Origin: Rhytidiadelphus loreus
Taxonomy: Eukaryota; Streptophyta; Bryopsida; Hypnales; Hylocomiaceae
NCBI GenBank assembly: GCA_947034895.1
Contig: OX344762.1
Location: 14,203,501-14,267,500, forward strand
Reading direction: 5' to 3'
Length of the DNA: 64,000 bases
The position numbers and the translations under genes are program-made. The notes under the pieces were generated by a model. That model ran no database searches, was not told the origin of the DNA, and saw only the letters and a list, made by a program, of their open reading frames with translations. The first letter of the stretch is position 1. Each line of letters opens with the position of its first letter. Below are positions 46,755-60,445 of the stretch, in pieces.

Positions 46755-49700
46755 CTAATATCCAAGTTGCGGTATTCCGGGCAGTTCAGGGAGGCCAGAG
46801 GACTTCTTCCGTATCTTATCAACCACAATGGCTTGGGTGCTGAGCACCATACCAGCAACAGAGGCAGCGTTTTGTAAGGCACACCGAGTCACCTTAGATG
46901 GATCGATTACCCCAGACTCGAGAAGATTCTCGTATGTGTCTGACATAGCATTATATCCTATCGCCCACTCACAGCTTATAATCTTCTCGACCACCACATC
47001 GCCTTCCACCCCAGCGTTGCTTGCAATCAATAATGCCGGGGCCAACAAAGCCTGCAACCATTCCCGATACACACACTTCAAAGATAAGGTACTATGACAG
47101 GTAATTAATCGCCAGTGCCTCTACTCCAAATAGAAATGTTTATATTTGTCATTCGAAATAATCCTGGGTACAATCCTCAGTATAATCTTCATTGATTGAA
47201 AATATGAAAATTCATATTCAACAATCTTAGAATGCCACTATTCTTAGAATTCCGTGTCACAACTATATGAGACATAAGAAATTCTTTCTTTGGAATGATG
47301 GGCTGCAACATGCCACTATTGACTCCAACGAGTGTTATTCTCATGGGACACCATATCTTTCTCCACTTTCAAACCCCATATTAGTCTACATTTTCCTTTG
47401 GTGCAGAGACAATAAGAGCATCGCCACCGTGGGACGGCCAATCCCCCACGGCAAACCCACGGTGGCGTGCCAAAATATTATTGCGGGCACGGTTGCCACG
47501 CACTCCCCCACCGTTCAGACGGGCAATCCGGTGTATCGTTCTGCCACGGCTGCATAGATCACGAATTTCAGCATGGGACGGTTAAAAAAAGACCCAAAAG
47601 TTGCTCGCTCGTTGTTGCTACAGGGATGGACAACCAGAAAACTCGGAAAACACGGAACTCCGGGCGCAGTTCTACTTTGCCCGTGCACGCTGTCCTGAGG
47701 TGAAATTAGGAAATTTTGCCGCGCCCGGCTGCCGAACGGGCTCTGCCAGCGTCACGGTGGGGGAGATTTGGAGACCGGGCTCCCTTTTGGCCGTCCCGGC
47801 CCCATGTACGGGGCAGGGGTGGCGATGCTCTAAAGCCACAAAAACTACAATATCTCTAGTAAATGCGGTGATTGTCACACATATTACAACGCAACAGCCA
47901 CAGAAACTGTGACTGCAAAGAATCTGGCAAACTTCAAAGGATCTTATTGGTGGGATTCTAACCTGTTGCACAATATCGGCTCCAAGCCTCTCATCAGGGT
48001 CATTGAAAGAGTTTTGGATTCCTGGAACGAAACATGACAAATGAACAAGTGCAGCACCGCCACCAGGAACAATGCCTTCCTCAATGGCAGCAAAAGTTGC
48101 ATTCTTAGCATCCTCAATTCGTAGCTTCCGATCCTCCAATTCCGTCTCAGTTGCAGCTCCAACCTGAGCAGCAAGAAGAACAACTCAATTGCCTTTCCTA
48201 CATTTAAATCTTAGCGGTGTACCCAATGTTACCCAATGTGTTACCCACTGTTACCCACTGTTACCCAAGGTGTTACCCAATGTTCACAGCAATTCTGTAA
48301 ACAGAAGACGAGTATGCTACGATATACCTTAATAACAGCAACACCGCCAGACAATTTAGCAATGCGCTCAGAGAGCATCTGTGCCTCCCTACTAGACGAT
48401 GTTGCTGCCATTTCCTTCTTTAACTGATCCACGCGGGCCTGAATTTCCTCCTTGGTAGCATTATCGGATATAATGGTGGTTTTCTTGTCAGATATGACCA
48501 CCTTTCTGGCCACTCCTAACTGGTAAACTGAGGCGTCTTCTACAGCCATTCCCAGATCACAAGCCAAGAACTCGGCACCTGGAGAGAAATGGAGTCAGTA
48601 GGGAGGCCTGTAATGAGGTCTGTTTTGCAGACCAAGAGGGTTTCACAAGTAATAAATTTGAAAAATCGAGTCAGAAGTGAGCGTTATAATCAAGAGTCTG
48701 GGAAGAAAAATGAGCCTTCCCTCCCCAAAAGCATGTATTGATAAACACCTGTCAAAATTGCAATATCTTGGAGAAGAGCTTGTTTGCTCGGTCCGTATCC
48801 ATGGGCTTTAATAGCAGCCACTTGAACAATTCCTCGCAATTTATTCACCACCAGTGTTGCTAGCGCTTCACCGGAGACATCCTCAGCAATGATCAAGAGG
48901 GGTACACTCAATTGCGTAGTTTTCTCAATCATTGCTATGATCTCCTTGATGCTGGTGATTGTTGCATCTGTCACAAGAACCTTGCAGTTCTCAAACTCCA
49001 CTAAAAGTTTCTCCTGGTTGGTCACAAAATGAGGGGAGATATAGCCTTGTCCGATCTGCAAAACATGTAGAATCCTACCAAGTTACCATCTTATCAAAGT
49101 CCCTCTTCACATATGTGATTCTTACACAGTGGACGAGAGAGATCATGCAAGGAGGATGCCACAGTGCAATAGTGAAGCAGTTAAGCAAAAGCAAAAATTT
49201 ACCTCCATACCTTCCTCCACTTGAATTGTTGTCTCAAAGGAGGACGAAGATTCGATAGATAAAACGCCGTCAGGCCCCACCTTCCCAATCGCATCGGCAA
49301 TCATAGTTCCGACAAAATCATCATTTCCAGCAGATATGGAGGCCACAGCTGAACAGAATATGTCAGGAGAATGCTCTTGCCCATATTCAAAGCTTCTTGC
49401 TCTACTAATAAAACCAAACACCCTAAGACCTAAGATGTAGAGAAAGCTAGAGAATCAACCTGCGCAACACAGCTATGAATGGACTTCTACCTTTAATATC
49501 GTCCCGACCTTTCACTGGGCGAGAATGCTTCTTCAGCTCCTCAATGAGAGCGGTTACTGTCTTATCAATTCCTTTCTTGATAGCTATTGGATTGGCACCT
49601 GCACTGACATTCAAGAGTCCCAGCTTTATCAACTCCCTAGCCAGCACACAAGCAGTGGTAGTACCATCACCTGCAGAATCATTCGTCTTGCTAGCAACCT

Positions 49701-51329
49701 GCACATGCCGAGCGAGAAAATAACGTCTCATTCACCTAGTTAATCTGAATCTTTTGAGTTATTGCCCCTCATTATTACGCCTGTGAAACCTTCCTTAGCA
49801 TGGATACAGCATAAATTGACGGACAGGTCACAGGATGCAACCAAAGAAGAGAAGTTCAAGAAGAAGGAGGTCTAGTAGGGAGTAATGACTGTCATAGCAG
49901 CAAATGCCTTGTTACTTACTGAGGTCCTGAGATTCCTGAGGGTTAGTTTGTACTATAGAGGACCCGGACGAGGAACTCCAACGCACAATAAGGTTTCACC
50001 TTCCAGCCCAAATGCTTTGAAGACCCCAAGACTTTAGGGTGCTCCTGAAAGACCCTCGTGAATCATAACCCTAAAGAGTGGAGCGAGTAGAGTTTGTGAA
50101 AAGGCCCGAACGGCCACGCAAAGTGTCCTACTTAGTATCTAATAAGGTCTTATCAAAAAAAGGGTCGCTAGGGGTTTGATCATATTGACCTTGGTTGACA
50201 CTTCGGTCTCTTAAACTTCAGATAGGACTTCGTTGCCTTCTATACCCTAAAGAACGTCCGGTCTGCACGGCGGGTCCTCTACACTACACCCTGTCCCATG
50301 TGAGTTATAGGGACCTTTCTAGGATACTGTAACAGTATAATTAGGTTTCCAATGAAGAAATTTTTGTCGAGCACTTCATCGCGATTCCTCAGATTTATTG
50401 ATTGACTATGAAGGCTAAGAGTGAGCAATACCATGTATGTATTACCTCTCGGATAAGAGCTGCTCCTGCATTTTCTATTGAATTAGGAAGCTCGATAGCA
50501 CGTGCAATTGTAACGCCATCGTTGATCACCTTGGGAACCCCAGGCTCATCAAGAATTACATTTCGTCCTGGACAGAAAAACCACATTGCCTCAGTTCCAA
50601 ATGAGGAATCAGGTAGATAACCCATTTGCACGGGATACTTTTTCTGTAAATTGAGCAGTCACCCATTTACAATGCAAATCATCCAAAAAAATGGCTCCTA
50701 AGAAATGCGATATTTCTAGGTTCTATCACAAGCATAGATGCTTCCATGAGAAAGATCGCAGATGCAAACACACATGGTTCAAAAGTACTATAGGCTTGAG
50801 CTACTACTTCAAACTTGTCCATACGGCATCCAAATAATACATATTATATAGCCAAAACGGGGACAAGAAGCACCCAAAACATGGAAATACAATAAAAAAT
50901 CCATTCTAACACTGGAAACCAATCAGAACAGCTGGAAACCACGGGAAATCATATCAACATCCACAACATGACCTAACTTTACATGCAATAGAAATTCCCC
51001 AAATTCTCAATCTCAGTAAGCTCCAGGGATAGAAGGGAACCAGCATTACCTCGAGGTCCTAATGTGACACCAACGGCATCGGTCAGCTTGTCAATTCCGG
51101 CTTGAAGTGCCGAACGCGATTCTTGATCGAAAAGAATTTCTTTAGCACCGGATCTTACCACCCATTTTCCACAATTTCTCCTCTGCTCTCTAATACGACT
51201 CTGCCCACTCCCAGAAAAGAGAGTGCAACGCTGCGACAAGTATGCAGTGACCCTCTGCTTGTTCTTCAGCTGTATCCCCAGATTTCGACGAAAGGAAAGA
51301 GAATTTAAGAGATAGGGCGAAAAAGCCAT
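46755..51329 (-). CDS. CPN60A: Chloroplast chaperonin 60 alpha (RuBisCO large-subunit-binding protein alpha), divergent; eight exons
   Basis: ATP-driven group I chaperonin subunit of the plastid stroma, which folds imported and plastid-made proteins with Cpn60 beta and Cpn10/20. Exons are 51329-51050, 50567-50446, 49698-49491, 49348-49203, 49055-48749, 48578-48328, 48163-47963 and 47051-46755; phases agree and give 603 residues, normal for the family. Residues 1-60 are a basic, Ser-rich transit peptide, and the mature part starts near AKEILFDQ. The ATPase motifs GRNVILD, DGTTT (145-149) and the signature ending EEGIVPGGG (about 466-474) are intact. Oddities: the usual DRGYISP is GQGYISP (254-260), and APGFGERRK is AHGYGPSKQ (336-344). 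This looks like a functional but specialised paralogue; decay is less likely because every exon is open. Confidence 0.93.
47416..47830. mobile_element. GC-rich PIF/Harbinger-type MITE in Cpn60 intron 7
   Basis: Ends GAGCATCGCCACC and its inverse GGTGGCGATGCTC, flanked by TAA at 47413-47415 and 47831-47833. It is much more GC-rich than the intron. The terminus matches that of the MITE at 27116-27236. No transposase. Confidence 0.87.
48217..48283. repeat. GTTACCCA minisatellite in Cpn60 intron 6
   Basis: Six tandem variants of TGTTACCCA(A/C) with a 9-14-base spacing lie between exons 6 and 7, close to the exon 7 donor side. No function is visible. Confidence 0.75.
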
Positions 51330-51960
51330 TCCATGATTATTTCAGACATTAAATTGTTACAAACTGTGACGATTCTGAAGACTTGAGCACACCAACAGAG
51401 TTTAAACTCCAAAAGATCAAGAAATGAAATCATATGCTCGTAGATGTGAAAATAGGTGTTCTTCCTGAGGCAGGAAATTTGACAATGGCATGAAGGCCAC
51501 AAATTCCTACCGAAAAGATTAAACCACAATAGGAGTCGCAACTTGAAGTTGGAAATTTGACATACTTCACTTCCAGAACAGGCGCATTGCAAGGGCACCA
51601 CCAGCTTCGACTTCCGCCAGTCGCACCCCGGCTTACACCCCACAACCAATGGTCCTTTCGAAGTAGCTGCAAACTGGTGATAAATTGCTGCCATTTTGAA
51701 CCCTTATCACGATCCCTTACCCCCACAACTTCACCTCCAAATCCACTCCCCAACAAACAAACCTGGAGAAAAACAGAAGCGAATTGACACCTGCGGAAAA
51801 AGTCGCATCATTTTACGCCCACTTAAATGCAAATCAAAACAAATGACATCAAGCAGGCAATCAACAAAACATTCGCCTCACGAATCGTTGAAAATCCAAA
51901 ATATGCAGAGCCGAAGCAACTAATTCTCCATCAAGGGGAACTCTATGTACACGTCGAGCC
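51330..51960. other. 5' flank of Cpn60 alpha
   Basis: Less AT-rich sequence upstream of the chaperonin ATG, probably 5' UTR and promoter. Open frames here lack known motifs, and I call no second gene. Confidence 0.4.
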
Positions 51961-54900
51961 ATAGAGCGGCTGCAACAGACCTCCTCATTCTTGTCAGGGT
52001 TGCTGTAATACCCGGAGCTAGTCAATACCCGGGAGACCAGGATCTCTAGAATATCAAATTCTATATTATCACGTCCTCGTTTCTCTATCCTTCTGACCCT
52101 GGGAAATGAACGAACAAATTCTTAACCGCTAACCTCGTGGATGAACTTTTTGAAAAGTGCACATTAACCAATATATTTACTGACGTTCATTGAAGGTAAA
52201 ATATAAATTATGTAACATATCAATTAGAAAAAGAAAAAATATTTTGTATGAATCAAACATATAATTTTGGAGGAATTGTAATCAATTATGATTTGTTTAA
52301 TAAAACTTTAAAAATGGCTCGAAAATAATGTAAATTTTAGGCAATATTAACTTGATAACACATCATCTGTTGATGCAATACTAATTAATGAAGAAAGACA
52401 TTTGTAGCAACTATCTATAGTTATTCTATACAAAACTTATTCCCTACTTTCATTGTTACATTCTATTAGGTTACAAGAATTAACTCCTAAAGGTTCAAAG
52501 TCTTAGAATGTTATTTTTAGAAATTTTGAGTAGGTTCCTATGGTATTAAATTCTACAATAATTTTCTTAAACTTCTTTTGGAGGTAAGACAATGAACTTC
52601 CTTTTGGAGAATGTAATTTTTATTTCAATTGTTGCCAGTGAAAAAAAAATAATGCCCTCCTACGCTCAAAATGCTCAATTCTAGGCAACAAAAAAATAAC
52701 TTAAAAATTCAAAAAAATTATTTTTTTATTTTTTTCATTATAGATTTTATTCATGTCTATTTGGAAAGCTTTGATTTATTCAAATTGGATTAGGATGAAA
52801 ATCAACTCTTTTTGTTTGTTGTTTTAATTCTTAAATTCTCAACTCAATTCTCCACCATAAAGATTTAAACCTCAAAATTTTGTAGTGCAAAAAAATTTAA
52901 GTTAAAGAGGATTCAAAGTCTGAAAACTTACGATTGCTAGGTTAAACAAAAAGAAATTCAATTTGAATACTACTATCTTACAATCTACATTGTCAAAGTT
53001 TCTAAAATTTTCCATAGATTATCATACAAGTATGATAATGAACTTGGTTGGACATGCAAAAATAAAATTTGAGCATAAGAAGGCGTATTTGGTTGGACAT
53101 ACAAAAAAAAATTCATTGTTAGTAGCTCTTTTGCACTAGAAATGATAGTTTTGAAGTTTTTTTTTGATAAAAACATATTTGGGGGTTAAAGTGCTAACTA
53201 ATGCAAAGAATTTGACAAGTATCACAAGTTCATGACCACCTTCTTTATTCCTACAATCCCAAATTGAAAAAAAAGTTTGATTGTGCACATACATTGATTG
53301 TTATATTTGTTGAAATTCTTACACTTCGAGAAATTGACACTTAGCAAACTTGAGATCTATACCAATCTTTGTTTATAGAGCAATTAGCACTTGAACAATA
53401 CAATTTTGGAGCTTTGAAATACACCACTTTAATAAAAACGACCTATATCAGTACTACAGACCACCATTCACCACTTACAAGCTCCACTCAATAAGCCTTC
53501 TCTCATATTATAGTCAAACTTTAAGAAGCAAAACTTACGACTGCTGAATCCAAACATTGTAGGTCACCACTTAGCCCGTTTGAATCAAATATCCCTATCA
53601 TCATAAAATAGGTAACCCATATATTGTCAAAAGACACATAGGCTCGTCAACACTATGTAACTCTAAGTAACTCAAAAATCATAGCAATGTAAAATGACAC
53701 ATTTACACTTCCCAAACAAGACATAATTGTCAAAAACAACACCAACAAAATAGACAATGAGAAGAAAAGCAAAGGCCGGTACTAATTTGAGAAGCAATAA
53801 ACCAACTACCAACAAGAAGGAGAACACAATTCTACGTTCATTGTTTGCCACAAACTATCAATTCCATCCTCTACACCTTTTTGATCACCTTCATCATTAG
53901 ATTTAGGATTTCTAGACCAATCTTTTGGAAGCATCCAAGGCTTTAACAAATCACATTAAGGTGGATTAGCCCATCACCATCATCTTCCCAATTTTGTTAC
54001 CTACTATTTGGCCCCAAATTTGTTCACTGTCCCATCCAAATTTGTTTAAAAAACATCCTAAACTATTTAAGATTCTAACAAAATTTGACAAGATTCTAGT
54101 TTCAATGTCAACATGGGCTAACGTGTCAATCCTTGACTGGTGGATACTTAAGTGCTAATGGATTCATAGAAGGGAAGTTATGGATTGTTGACCTGACATT
54201 TATGACTCAGTCTAGTTTACATGTGGTCTTGTAATTTCAGGCTGATTACACTAAAAATTCATAGAAATTATAGTTTTAATCAGAAAATTATAATTCTACT
54301 TGGGTTTGATTTGTGAAACAAGCGCACACCTTTAAAAAATATGTGCCCCTTTTGGAATTAGCCCCAAGATATTCAAATTGCAAATCAACGTAGTAATAGA
54401 TAGTTCTACCTTAACACTTAAACGCTCAGCACTTAGCATACTATTTTTGAATTATTGAGTACAATACCATATGCCTAGCAATAAAGAGAATGAATTGAAA
54501 GCCTTACAATGCACAAATTTCCACCCATTGACTATTGATTGAAGGTAGATGCAAGAAACACCGAACAATTTAGGAAGCATTCTGCCAAAACTGTGATTTT
54601 TTGCACTCAGTACTATGAGTACTACAGTACTATGAAACGGAGCAATCTCAACCATTGATATGAAAAATCAACAGCCAATAGTACTTTTGAATACTTAATT
54701 ATACTAAAACAGTACTATTTGAAAAAAATGACAATTTGTCACAAAAAGTAGATAAAATTAAGTATAAATTAGTAATAATTAGAAAATCATGAATAACAAA
54801 AACCAAAAATTGGCCATTTGTAAAGACTTGATAGTGATTACATTTCACCAAAAACTAGAAGTTGAAACCATCATGAATGTTTGGAGCACTATGTGCAAGG

Positions 54901-55510
54901 GACCCCTATTTGCATGCATGTTGAGGACAAAGAATTGTGTTTTTTTTAATGCCCTTTGGTGGACACATGCTCATCTAGTGTGGGAATAGCCTACAAAAAA
55001 TTCAAGTAAACATCATAATTTTTGGATGCTACACAGTACTAAAAAACCCTAAACCGCAAAGTGTAACAAATTAGCTAAACTACAATTTAATTAAAGGATT
55101 TTTTTTAAAAATCTCTCAAAAATAAGGAATCCGAGGACTTCCAAGTTAGCCATCTCCAATAAAAATTTCAAGTACATGGACTTCATTTCCCAAAAGATAT
55201 GGCAAATGGCAACTCCATCATTCCAATTGTGACGCAAAATAGTAATAGTGTTTCTTGCATTCACCCTTGATTCTACAATTTTGTGCTTTTATCCCACATC
55301 CCAAGGTTGATCAGATTTAATGAAGGACCAAATGAGTAAGTGAAGGAATGAGCCATCCATTCAAAATTGGCCAATTCACACCATGGTACAGAAACTACAT
55401 TAATCTTACTACACGATTAATGAACAACCAAAAAGTTGAACAAAGAATCTCATTAAGACCAAACATATTGTATGGTAGGCCATTTTGGGCTGCTCTGAGC
55501 GTTTAAGGGT
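51961..55510. other. AT-rich, no gene recognised
   Basis: No exon, RNA gene or complete transposon ends that I can support across 3.5 kb. A perfect short repeat TTGGTTGGACATNCAAAAA occurs near 53045 and 53088. Confidence 0.45.
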
Positions 55511-55512
55511 TA

Positions 55513-55912
55513 AAGTAGTATGTTCTAAAAGTGTCCATCTTCTTCAAACTGCCCCTATTTTGGGGTGAAGAAAGGAGATGGGGTGATCCTTAAATGGACC
55601 ACTATAGCAATTGAATGCATTGAGGAAAAATAATTTTTCTATTGCAAGAGCCAATCATTGCCTTTGATTTCCTCACATCTCTTTTCAAATTGCAAGCGAA
55701 CAGATTTTGGGAGACCTATGGTCACAAATAGGTGCCTATGCCCTGAATCTTTGGAAATTTATAAGTAATTCAAAAATGCTTAGAAAAATATAAAATCACT
55801 TGTGTTAGGTTCCACATCTATTTTTCTTTCTCTAAAAAATGATCTAAAAATAATTATGTCAACGTAAGCCCCTGGAAAAGGCTTAAATAGTTGCTTTTAG
55901 AGCATACTACCC
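55513..55912. mobile_element. TA-flanked MITE, ~400 bp
   Basis: Ends AAGTAGTATGTTCTAAAAG and its near inverse CTTTTAGAGCATACTACCC, with TA at 55511-55512 and 55913-55914. The interior shares AAGAGCCAATCATT and AGGTGCCTATG words with the copies at 3.6 and 27.8 kb. Confidence 0.78.
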
Positions 55913-55914
55913 TA

Positions 55915-56574
55915 CAAAGAATCTAAGGCCTGAACAAGGCCACGAGGCAGCATGCAGCAGGTGCAATTTAAGTTTATTAAAAGTTAACTAATTAATTAAT
56001 TTTTAAATACTTTTTTAAAAGAACTGGCACTAGTCTACTAATCAGTTTGGCACTAGTCTACTAGTCAGTTTTGTGATCAATTTTGTGATCAATTATATAT
56101 ATGCATGTTGCAATTGGAATCACAGCTGGCTAGCAGACCATTCTTTTGAACAATTGTTCAGGATTCATTTGTTTACGACGGTTGCAGATACACATTCTTT
56201 GCAGTCCTGAGGACCCGGGGCGCACAATAACTTACCCATCCGTAGTCGGGCCTCCAGTCATGTGCCCTGATTTTTGAGGGAGTCACTCCCTCAGGAACAA
56301 ATAATTGTAGCTTAAGGTACAAGCATCCATTCTCAACTTTGTACCCTAAATTAATCTTGAAAATATACAGATAGAAGAAGTGCGAAATGTATATATAGTT
56401 GGAGGAAACGGTGTGGGGTAATCTATGTACGTAGAACTTCAAAAGTTCACAATTTTTTTTCCAAAAAATGAATATAATTCTCAATTTTTTTTCAATATTC
56501 ATGATTTTCAATTTCCAATGTGTTGATAAGAGTTTCATGTGTTGATGCCATCCCAAAATATGCGGAATTGGTTG
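55915..56574. other. Spacer, no gene recognised
   Basis: No gene seen. The 142-codon minus-strand open frame at 56173-56601 overlaps a MITE end and has no recognisable domain. Confidence 0.4.
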
Positions 56575-56576
56575 TA

Positions 56577-56811
56577 AGGTAGTGTGCTCATAAACCGTCA
56601 CTTTCAGGGCTGTTGGGCCTTTTTGATGGTTTTCAGATGCCTAAAAATATTTTCACTTATTTTTCACTTGAAGAGAAGTTGATGCGGAATGTAATCCAAG
56701 TGGTTTCATATTTTTTTGAGCATTTATGAATTACTTATGAATTTCCAAAGAATTATGCCATAGGCACCTCGAGAGGCACCTATTTGTGATCCTAGGCCTT
56801 GCAAAACCCAC
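56577..56811. mobile_element. Left part of a TA-flanked MITE (truncated)
   Basis: It starts AGGTAGTGTGCTCATAAACC after TA at 56575-56576, almost identical to the 27807 copy, and shares its interior to about 56811. No right end is found, so it is truncated or interrupted. Confidence 0.7.
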
Positions 56812-57015
56812 ACACGCGCGGTCTGAAAAAAGATATGGTGTGACCAAAAACAAGCAGTGAAGCATTGAAAAAGTAATACTCAAGGTTCCTAAATGTGACC
56901 TTTACTAAACTGAAGCCAAGGAACCAATATTGTCTTCACATACTTTCAAGTCCAATTCAAAGTGCTCTAACTTTTGCATTTAATTTCCAAATTCAATAAA
57001 ACTTATTGTAAAATT

Positions 57016-57480
57016 TGCGCTCTCTCTTCTAGTTTGTGTGATAAAATTTTCAGATCAATCCAAGTTATACTGATTTTCTGGGAGCCAATCGAAGTTCACA
57101 AGTTCAATTTGAGTTCACCAAACTGCATTTGTTGGCTGCAGCTTCGGGGGCTTCTATCTCCTTCATTCTAAGTTTGTTTTTAGTAAAATTTGTTAGGTTA
57201 TGTTCCCCTTGAAGTTTAGTTATTGTGGTAAAATCTTCATGTCAATTCAAATTGTTTTGAATGTCTGGGAGCAATTTGAAGTTCTAATCCCGACATTCTT
57301 TGATCACGTGCAGTGAACTTTGACGGCTTATAACTTCTTCATACAAGGTCCGTTTTCAATATTTTTTGTTGGAAAAGTTTCACCTACTAGTCTAGTTTGT
57401 GTGGCTAAAATTTCATATCAATACAAAAATTAATGAGTGACTGAGAATCATTTTAGTGAAAGGATGTTCAACCGTAAATG
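57016..57480. repeat. Inverted relative of the TTAA-flanked element
   Basis: From CTCTCTTCTAGTTTGTGTG onward it matches the reverse complement of the right half of 18847-19763, including the AGATCAATCCAAGTT and TTGAAGTTTAGTTATTGTGG blocks. The CCCCTCA terminus is missing, so this copy is partial. Confidence 0.65.
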
Positions 57481-58595
57481 GGTTTCTTACAAAAATGAAG
57501 CGGACACCTGTCTTGTATCCACTCTTAGTTTGAAATCAACCCACCCTGGCTCTTATTACACCATATGTGAAGTATAAACCAACATCTAACAAACCTTATT
57601 AAGCTCTCATATTATCAAAAGCCCATTTCAAAACCACTTAGTGTCCATTTCAGAGCCTCCTATAAGGACGGTTCCAAGAAGCGGGTCGCAATTCAAGCCA
57701 CCTACCTTAGTGCTGGTCATAGGTGTTCCAACGTGCGATTCTGATTCATTTCTCTCATACGAGTAAGCATTTGTCACTTGTCTGAGGTGGACGATTCATT
57801 GAAATTTGCGGATTTGGCTTAAAAGGGTAGATTGCCTGATTTCTGTTCAAACTATATACTTGATCTTTCAACAAGTAATGCATTAATTTGAAGAGAAGAT
57901 TCAAGACATGCCTAGAGCTGAAGAATAGCTTTCAAGTCCCTCCGTCAGCTTGATGCACCAAGCCCAAGTCAGGATCCTTGAAACAATTAAGCTTTGAACT
58001 TGCTCGCTGAGGATTGTGACTGATTATTAGCTCAATTAGAAACCGGCATGTCATGTTCGCATTCATATGGGGATAACTGATTCAAACTCGATATTGCTAG
58101 TGACTTCTTGCGCAGGCAAAGTCACTCGCATCCAGACGTGACCGAGCATCACCAGGAAAGTGCAAAAAACCAAGAAGTGATGCTTACAGGGTAGCACTAA
58201 TCTTTGGCAGAGGTGTGAATCTAAGAGGTACTAATTAACAGTATCTCTCACATAAATAAGTGTACCTTGTAGATGACTCTGACTATATTATAGCCATGTG
58301 CACCGAATCAGTACGAACTCGAAGCCGAGCTCGAAGCGTCAATGGCTTGATTGATTACAATATGCGGCACAAGAAAGTAATTCAACCGTCCCCTGAGATG
58401 GACTCTGCAGTGCCAGTCTATGTGACTGGACTCTGAGATCTTATTTCTAGATGAATTGAATGTAAGTTACCGTAACTGTGGCTGTCTAATTGTGATGTTT
58501 GCAGTGTCTGGATAAATGAATGAATCGTGGCTATAATATATATGTCAACAATATATTAGTTTGTGGGCAGGGCGATATATTCCTTTACTTACAAC
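57481..58595. other. Intergenic, no gene recognised
   Basis: Moderate GC from about 57.7 kb, but no supported exon. Confidence 0.4.
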
Positions 58596-58800
58596 TTACA
58601 TGCGGATGTTTTTCTGGATCTTGTTCACGGTCTCCTCGCTGATCCTTGATGTCCGGCTTGGACACAGCCGTGGCAATTTGCTGCATTTCTGGGTTCTGGC
58701 TGTGCAAGCCACCAAAGGCCAGCGCCGGGACGTTGCCCGCGTCGAGTTGGAAGTGAACAAGGGCCTTGCGGAACACGAAGAGTCTCGCCGCTCTTGATGG
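58596..58800 (-). pseudogene. Germin-like protein fragment, frameshifted
   Basis: The minus strand reads LFVFRKALVHFQLDAG, then NVPALAFGGLHSQNPEMQQ and IATAVSKPDIK, the C-terminal cupin part of plant germin-like proteins (secreted Mn-binding cell-wall proteins). The His of the VHF motif is present. The preceding KSGETL is in a different frame, and the usual C-terminal segment ISEETVNKIQKNI is in a third, so at least two frameshifts separate the pieces. The first half of the protein is not found upstream. A fragment relic, with GC content above its surroundings. Confidence 0.75.
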
Positions 58801-60445
58801 TAGTGACTAACAAAGAAAGTCTGACCTTCCAAGAGCCGAATGCATTTTGGGGGAAGATAAACTGCTTGAAACAATTTTCAGTAAATTTTTGTAGGAAGAG
58901 AAATGGAATTGGCATCTAACCCAAGTTGTTTCATATTTTTTGGACCTTCATGGAATTAGTTACGAATTTTTGAAGTTAAATGCAGTGGCCATTAAAAGCA
59001 ATCACCTCCTGAAATGTACACTCTTGGTACATTGAAGAAAACAAAATGTACGTCTACATAACCTTTGACAGCTCTAATCACGTGCAATAAATCACCAGCC
59101 TCTAAATCATGGCTCTATTGGATGCAAGAATTATGTCAAATGGCAACTAATCCCTAAATGCCCAAGGCCCCAAATTTTGGTGGCGATAAAACTTTGAAGT
59201 TAACTAAAACCTTACCAAGTTATTATTTCTAATACTTTTTTTTAGACAAATTCATTTTGAAGTCTAGTTTTAGCATCAAAAATCTGATTTTGAAAATGAA
59301 TGATTATGATTTTTCTATTCAAGATTTTGTGCAAGGGTGTCCATTGAAAATCTCGATTTTCTAATGTTGAGGGCTCTTGGAAACAAGCCTCATTTAAATA
59401 CACTAGATCTTAAGGAAAAAATCACATTAAAAATCATTTAAGAAATCAATAGAATAGATTTTGAGAAGTCATAAACTAATTGGGGTCATACATGTTATGT
59501 CCTTTAACCTCATATTTTATTGGTGACCTTAATTTCAGATTTGACACGTGAAAAGAGAATTGAAAGACTTCAAATCACTTTTGCAATTCTAACACCCTCA
59601 TGATCAAACATTTTAGTCTTTCAGTCCATAAGTGATATCGCTCAATTTGTGACTCTAGCAGGAAGCCATGTTGGATGCATTGTCACGAGAGGCCCAATGA
59701 AGCCGTTTGCGTTGACCTCAGGGAAGCAAGTGCTGCTACCAAAAAGTCTAGTTGCACGGAGGAAAAACTGCCAAAGCTGTATATAACCAAGAACAGGTGA
59801 GTGGATACACAGACCAGATAATTTCGAGAACTTCATGCTCGAAGTCATTCCACTGTTTTCATTCCTTTCTCACTTGAAGTTATTGTTCATTGTGGTCGGC
59901 CAGTTTTGCATACGCCTGTAAGTAGCACTTTGAAAATTGATAATTTATAATTGTACGGTGTTCAAAACATATAAATAAGAATCTAAATCCCCTTCTAGGC
60001 CCAACAAAAACCAAATAAGGAACCACGTTGAAAATGCCTGATCTGGTCAGTTTTTAGGTGCAGTTGCCGGAGTGGAATCCAGTGCAAACTTCATAAACCA
60101 AACAGTGCCCTGATTTCATGGACACAAGAGACTCACTTCTTTCTTTCCTTTCAGTTTACGTTCAAACCTCTCTAATGTCACTACCACGGGTATAAATGCG
60201 CTTCTAAATGCATTCTTACATGTTTGTCACAACCAGACAAGTGGAGGTTGTCTATACAACTACAAATTTACAATCCCCTACAAAGAATCTTCTCACGTGC
60301 ACAAAGATATTTTGGGGTTCTCATCTATATTCTTAATGATTCAATTTACATTAGAAAGAAAAATGAAATTGAGGATGGAGAAGATGGAGAAGACGGAATA
60401 CTATGTGGAGTCCCTTCTGTGTGTGTCTTGTTAGCAGAAAAGCAT
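58801..60445. other. Spacer with relic repeat at 58869-59022
   Basis: 58869-59022 is the second copy of the segment at 14975-15128. The rest holds no recognised gene. The 3' UTR of the tetraspanin gene should lie near the right end. Confidence 0.45.

Noticed and set aside
47267..47912. Overlapping plus-strand frames inside Cpn60 intron 7
   Set aside because: They fall in the GC-rich MITE, where open frames arise by composition, and have no recognisable domain.
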